Positions 60,217 through 64,000 of a stretch of 64,000 nt of DNA are shown in pieces. Below the pieces are notes generated by a model, which was not told the DNA's origin, made no database searches, and saw only the letters and a program-made list of their open reading frames with translations. The number at the start of each line of letters is the position of its first letter. Position 1 is the first letter of the stretch. Source of the stretch: Yamagishiella unicocca (taxonomy: Eukaryota > Chlorophyta > Chlorophyceae > Chlamydomonadales > Volvocaceae); assembly GCA_003116995.1 (NCBI GenBank), contig BDSL01000103.1, forward strand, positions 62,001 to 126,000, read 5' to 3'. A program made the position numbers and the translations under genes.

Positions 60217-60351
60217 GTCTTCAGTGGGACTGCCGGTTATGGCTGAGCAATCAACACACTGCGACGTGCAAGTTGTGGATGCTGTTGAGAGAATGGGCGG
60301 AGGTACGCATTAGTCTTACAGCGATGTGTCAGTACAGGGCTGTTTCTTCCA

Positions 60352-60630
60352 GACTTTGTTAGTTTGTGGCGACAAACTCCGCTGCCTGGGCATTCCAGGC
60401 AGCGGGCCTAGGTGCGCTCCCGAACGTGGCTAACTGCCATCCCTGGAGCACATCTACCATTGCTGCCGACACATGCACATGTGTCCGTTGGCTTCACATC
60501 TACTGCAACAATATCACTAATATAACTACCGTAATTACCGGCAATCAAAGCCATGTAACCACATCTACCAGACAACGCTAACCGCAGGGCGCAACTCATG
60601 CCCTTAGCGTACGGCAACTAACGCACTCTC
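60352..60630 (+). repeat. ~280-bp inverted repeat, left copy
   Basis: The complement of 63722-64000. The core 60357-60623 is itself bounded by TGTTAGTT and AACTAACG (AACTAACA in the other copy) and carries the hairpin GCTGCCTGG-GCATT-CCAGGCAGC. Homology continues a few bases outside both ends (GACTTT and CACTCT). Confidence 0.9.
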
Positions 60631-60767
60631 TTCCATCCTCTTTCTTTATACTTCCGCTCATTACCTACAAACAAACTCCTTACATACCCCTTCCACATCT
60701 CCCACCCCACCAAAGGTCCGGTGCTTACATCCGCACGCGTTCAATTCCAACTTGCGCCGATATGTTC

Positions 60768-61134
60768 TGTCGTGACACAGTGCGTGATTGACACAGTGTA
60801 GTCACTTAGCTGTAGTCACGGTTCTAAGTGCGTGGACTGCAGTGTCGAAGTGGATCCGTTATTGCCGTACGAGCGTTGCGATGCGCCGGTGCTAAGGGAC
60901 CGTGTTGTCCCTGTGCCAGGCAGTCCGCGACTGCCTGGAATCGAACCCACAGTTGTGTAACGTATACAGTGAGCTACTTCTCGTGAAGTCTGGCCCTTGC
61001 GCATCAAGGCAGGACCGGGATGCTAGGCTGAACTCGGACTCATTCTCGAACCAGCCCCTGACGTGCACTCCGAGCAGTGGCAGTCATGCAGCTAGGTTAA
61101 CCACGCCCGAGTGCGTGCACGTATCGCCTTTACA
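60768..61134 (+). repeat. terminal repeat A1
   Basis: 367 bp, TGTCGTGACACAG to CGCCTTTACA; about 99% identical to A2 apart from a 3-bp insertion in A2 and a few substitutions. It includes the hairpin CCAGGCAGTC-CGC-GACTGCCTGG at about 60917-60939, directly followed by AATCGAACCC, which on the minus strand reads GGGTTCGATTCC, a tRNA B-box-like sequence. Confidence 0.9.
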
Positions 61135-62216
61135 CAGTCGCGGACTCAAACATGTGAGCACGGCGGCTCAACGGTGGACTTCGGCAAGGCTCTGGAGCTG
61201 TCCAAGAACCTGGATTAGACTACGACAAGTCAACCTGGCAGACTGACCGGGCGAGGGCGAAGAGGGGCCGAGCCGGAAACGAGTGGAGGAGCCGATGACG
61301 TCAATGTCGGCGAGCCTGGATCCTCTGAGGACCCAGCCCGGTTCTTAGGGGAGCAACAAGGTCAAGGCTCTCCCCCTCCGGGACTGAGTGTCGAAGGCCC
61401 TCTAGCCGAGGGTGCCGAAGACCCTCTAGCCGAGGGTGCTGGAGCCGAGCCCATCCGTCGAACCGTGCTTGTGCCCTGGGCACGCGCGGTGCGCGACGAG
61501 GAGAACATGAGCATAAGCAACTATCCGCCCAAGTTTGCTGGTGGCTTGAGAGCGCTGGAGGAAACTGGATGGGCGTGCCCATCGAGGTTCCGTGCGCGCT
61601 GCGTCCCGAGGTTCAGTGCTGCTGTTGGCGTGCTGCCGACAGCAGAGGGGGGTGTACTGCCCCACACCAGCGAGCGGCCAGCCGATGGCCCGATGACAGT
61701 GGCGCAAGGGGGCATGGCAGAGCTGCAGCGAACCGCGCTGCAGCTGGTACGAGACCACCGTGTTGCCCTGTGAGCCGCAGTCCTGAGGAGAGCTCCTGGG
61801 ACGATACCCAAGCTCACCTTTATTTATGATGATTCAGATCCGAAGCCACCAGCGCCGAAGCTGGTTCCCTCCGCGGTGAGGGCGCTCATTACCGGGTTGA
61901 GCAGCTGTCTGAAAGACCTGGCCCGATGGCCCGATGACAGTGGCGCAAGGGGGCATGGCAGAGCTGCAGCGAACCGCGCTGCAGCTGGTACGAGACCACC
62001 GTGTTGCCCTGTGAGCCGCAGTCCTGAGGAGAGCTCCTGGGACGATACCCAAGCTCACCTTTATTTACGATGATTCAGATCCGAAGCCACCAGCGCCGAA
62101 GCTGGTACCCTCCGCGGTGAGGGTGCTCATTACCGGGTTGAGCAGCTGTCTGAACGACCTGGTCGACGTAGGCCATGCGAGGTACGTTATGATGATGGGA
62201 GTGTTGAGCGAGGGAT
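61135..62216 (+). other. decayed internal region of the second retroelement
   Basis: Traces of the same family as the first element are visible: GVLPTAE (61633-61653) and LQLVRDHRVAL (61738-61770) match GVLPTAEELLACHN and RLAREHRVALN of its Pol. A 24-bp repeat (CCTCTAGCCGAGGGTGC) occurs twice at about 61398-61440. Not translatable as one protein. Confidence 0.6.
61684..62165. repeat. 241-bp tandem duplication
   Basis: GATGGCCCGATGACAGTGGC starts at 61684 and 61925; the two units differ at few positions. It duplicates the end of the decayed Pol fragment and the following spacer. Confidence 0.9.
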
Positions 62217-63023
62217 ATGCGGGGACTGCGAAGTTGCCTGCGTGAGGAGAAGGAGGTGAAGGGGATGGAAGCCAAGCGGTGTGGTGGCCGGCGCTCTGCA
62301 CTTGCGGTCGTTGCTTCGGAGCTGCCCAACACGTGGGCGCTTGGGGACGCCGTGGGAGTCACCGCTGCGTTGCGCTGGCTGATGCCTGGGGCTGAGCCAT
62401 CCACTGCCCACGTGGGGCGGTCGGTGAATCGTGTGCCCGGAGGTTCATTGTTTCTGCAGCGGGAGGGACAGCCGAATGCTGGCCACCCTGAGTGTGTGGA
62501 GACACTTGCGTGCGAGATAGAGCCACTGCTGCGTTGCGTGGATCTTGGGCAGTGCAATGGGGTCTTGGATCCCTGGAGTGGCACGGGCACTATTGCCAAG
62601 GTGCTGAGCAGTGCGGGTTTCAGTGTCCTGCGGAATGATATTTCTGCGGCGTGTGTGGCTGAGCGTCACGAAGACGCTTTACAGCCTGGGTTTTATCGTC
62701 ATGTGCGTGATGTCTGGCCCTTTGATGCTATCGTGGCGTCACCATGGTTCGCAGTCCTGGATATCGCCTTGCCTTTGGCCGTCTGTTTTGCGCCGGTTGT
62801 CGCGTTTCATGTCCCCGGGGGATACGTTACGGATGCGCCACCAATCCGGCGTGAGTACCTTAGGTCTTTGAGTTTGGCGGGCCGGCTGGCTCTGCTTACA
62901 GGTCTACCGCGCGGGCGGATGGGCCGACGCTGCCTGTGGCTGGTCGTATTCCGTACCAAGGCGTTGCGAGAGCAGCTGTTGAAGGTGGACTTGGGGCCCA
63001 GTGACCCATGGATCCTCACCTGA
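62217..63023 (+). CDS. Rossmann methyltransferase-like domain, second copy
   Basis: A 268-codon intact frame related to the C-terminal half of the ORF at 58610-59958, with roughly 60% identity by eye. Shared blocks: GVLDPWSGTGTIAKV, RHEDALQPGFYRHVRDVWPF, IVASPWFAVLDIALPLAVCF, VVAFHVPGGYVTD, LPRGRMGRRCLWLV. The PHD finger and integrase are gone. An intact frame in an otherwise deleted element could mean recent insertion or retained function; I cannot tell which. The natural start is unknown because the frame begins inside the domain's upstream region. Confidence 0.7.
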   Translation: MRGLRSCLREEKEVKGMEAKRCGGRRSALAVVASELPNTWALGDAVGVTAALRWLMPGAEPSTAHVGRSVNRVPGGSLFLQREGQPNAGHPECVETLACEIEPLLRCVDLGQCNGVLDPWSGTGTIAKVLSSAGFSVLRNDISAACVAERHEDALQPGFYRHVRDVWPFDAIVASPWFAVLDIALPLAVCFAPVVAFHVPGGYVTDAPPIRREYLRSLSLAGRLALLTGLPRGRMGRRCLWLVVFRTKALREQLLKVDLGPSDPWILT

Positions 63024-63099
63024 GTGGTTAGTTCGTGCTGTTGTAGATGCGGGCTTACTCAGCTCAGGGTAGAGTGTGTTCATCCTCGACCCAGTGTCT

Positions 63100-63112
63100 C
63101 AGCTGGGGGGGG
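63100..63112 (+). other. polypurine tract, second retroelement
   Basis: CAGCTGGGGGGGG directly precedes repeat B1 (AGTCTGTTGCC...), the expected position for plus-strand priming. Confidence 0.6.
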
Positions 63113-63164
63113 AGTCTGTTGCCTGCATACGAGGATTGCCGTTGCCAGGACTGTGTCGCGACAG
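63113..63164 (+). repeat. terminal repeat B1
   Basis: 52 bp, AGTCTGTTGCCTGC to GTGTCGCGACAG; one mismatch to B2. It abuts A2 with one intervening base, forming the near-palindrome GTGTCGCGACAG-C-TGTCGTGACAC. Confidence 0.9.
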
Positions 63165-63165
63165 C

Positions 63166-63535
63166 TGTCGTGACACAGTGCGTGATTGACACAGTGTAGT
63201 CACTTAGCTGTAGTCACAGTTCTAAGTGCGTGGACTGCAGTGTCGAAGTATAGGATCCGTTATTGCCGTACGAGCGTTGCGATGCGCCGGTGCTAAGGGA
63301 CCGTGTTGTCCCTGTGCCAGGCAGTCCGCGACTGCCTGGAATCGAACCCACAGTTGTGTAACGTATACAGTGAGCTACTTCTCGTGAAGTCTGGCCCTTG
63401 CGCATCAAGGCAGGACCGGGATGCTAGGCTGAACTCGGACTCATTCTCGAACCAGCCCCTGACGTGCACTCCGAGCAGTGGCAGTCATGCAGCTAGGTTA
63501 ACCACGCCCGAGTGCGTGCGCGTATCGCCTTTACA
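63166..63535 (+). repeat. terminal repeat A2
   Basis: 370 bp, second copy of A1, including the same hairpin and B-box-like sequence. Confidence 0.92.
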
Positions 63536-63587
63536 AGTCTGTTGCCTGCATACGAGGATTGCCGTTGCCAGGAGTGTGTCGCGACAG
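63536..63587 (+). repeat. terminal repeat B2
   Basis: Second copy of B1, contiguous with A2. The element ends at its GCGACA, followed by GTTC. Confidence 0.88.
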
Positions 63588-63721
63588 TTCTATGCATATG
63601 CCCTACATTCTGAAACATTAACCACCATCCCCATCACTTTCCTCCATCACTTTCCTCCTACCTGCAGAGCACACTATGTGTCGTGACAGCTATCACGACA
63701 CAGCAAGTAACCACGCGCTGC

Positions 63722-64000
63722 AGAGTGTGTTAGTTGCCGTACGCTAAGGGCAATGAGTTGCGCCCTGCGGTTAGCGTTGTCTGGTGGATGTAGTTACATG
63801 GCTTTGATTACCGGTAATTACGGTAGTTATATTATTGCTATTGTTGCAGTAGATGTGAAGGCAATGGACACATGTGCATGTGTCGGCAGCAATGGTAGAT
63901 GTGCTCCAGGGATGGCAGTTAGCCACGTTCGGGAGCGCACCTAGGCCTGCTGCCTGGAATGCCCAGGCAGCGGAGTTTGTCGCCACAAACTAACAAAGTC
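63722..64000 (-). repeat. ~280-bp inverted repeat, right copy
   Basis: Inverted copy of 60352-60630, running up to the window edge and possibly beyond. Core 63728-63995, bounded by TGTTAGTT and AACTAACA. Just inside it at 63677-63700 lies another palindrome, TGTGTCGTGACAGCTATCAC, resembling the ends of the enclosed element. Confidence 0.9.

Larger units (their letters stand above)
54310..60351 (+). mobile_element. 5'-truncated Ty3/gypsy-like retroelement
   Basis: From left to right: RNase H (lacking its first part), C5-methyltransferase-like domain, integrase zinc finger and DDE core, a break by another element (56833-58106), rest of the integrase and C-terminal part, PHD finger, Rossmann methyltransferase-like domain, and a polypurine tract at 60203. 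Capsid and reverse transcriptase are missing: homology to RNase H starts abruptly at about 54334, so the left end is lost. Both boundaries are approximate. The frameshift near 58610 and the truncation mean this copy is inactive. Confidence 0.8.
60768..63586 (+). mobile_element. internally deleted retroelement with split direct repeats
   Basis: Repeat A1 60768-61134, internal part, B1 63113-63164, A2 63166-63535, B2 63536-63587. A2 and B2 are contiguous, whereas A1 and B1 stand apart. GTTC precedes A1 (60764-60767) and follows B2 (63587-63590), a possible 4-bp target duplication. The outer ends TGTCGTGACAC and GTGTCGCGACA are inverted, in TG...CA form. The inside keeps only decayed Pol fragments and the methyltransferase-like ORF, so it is non-autonomous. 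Confidence 0.7.

Noticed and set aside
60905..60975. tRNA gene in the terminal repeat
   Set aside because: A- and B-box-like sequences are about 14 bases too close and no cloverleaf forms; kept only as a tRNA-like relic.
60768..61134. A1 as a simple solo LTR
   Set aside because: No duplication flanks it alone; the GTTC match pairs its left side with the right side of B2.

Overview
The window is nuclear DNA of a volvocine green alga (Chlamydomonas/Volvox lineage). The evidence is GC-rich DNA, genes split into many short exons with GTGAGT/GTGCG-type donors and CAG acceptors, TGTAA poly(A) signals, Ala/Gln-rich linkers, abundant intronic minisatellites, a cilium-associated gene, and retroelement proteins of a kind I associate with this lineage. 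Exon borders were assigned by hand from conserved protein blocks, GT/AG sites and codon-phase continuity. Nearly all internal joins keep phase; the exceptions are stated.

Layout. 1-9.1 kb is gene-poor and repeat-rich: short direct repeats, four copies of a 168-bp satellite, a decayed DNA adenine methyltransferase-like ORF, a 21-bp minisatellite, and a 0.7-kb element with 79-bp terminal inverted repeats. 9.1-52.5 kb is a dense single-copy block: NAD kinase (+), DP transcription factor (+), PEN-2 of gamma-secretase (+), a NAK-family protein kinase (-), a hotdog thioesterase (+), neurochondrin (-), a plastid DUF3119 membrane protein (-), an RsuA-type pseudouridine synthase (+), an Aha1-N-domain Hsp90 cochaperone (-), a metallo-beta-lactamase-fold hydrolase (+), and a SPATA17-like IQ-motif protein (+). 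Three pairs are divergent: kinase/thioesterase, DUF3119/pseudouridine synthase, Aha1/MBL. I see no pathway clustering; these look like ordinary, unrelated housekeeping and ciliary genes.

54-64 kb is a nest of mobile elements and is the most interesting part. A 5'-truncated Ty3/gypsy-like retroelement carries RNase H, then a domain resembling a cytosine-C5 DNA methyltransferase without its catalytic motif, then a DDE integrase, a PHD finger and a second Rossmann methyltransferase-like domain. A different element, with a 9-bp target duplication, splits its integrase. Next to it lies an internally deleted relative that keeps the last domain. Its terminal repeats are arranged as split direct repeats (A1 ... 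B1-A2-B2) flanked by a 4-bp duplication, and it sits inside a pair of roughly 280-bp inverted repeats.

Main limits: the first exons of the pseudouridine synthase, one middle join in the kinase and the last join(s) of neurochondrin are unresolved. All family calls come from reading motifs, without a database search.
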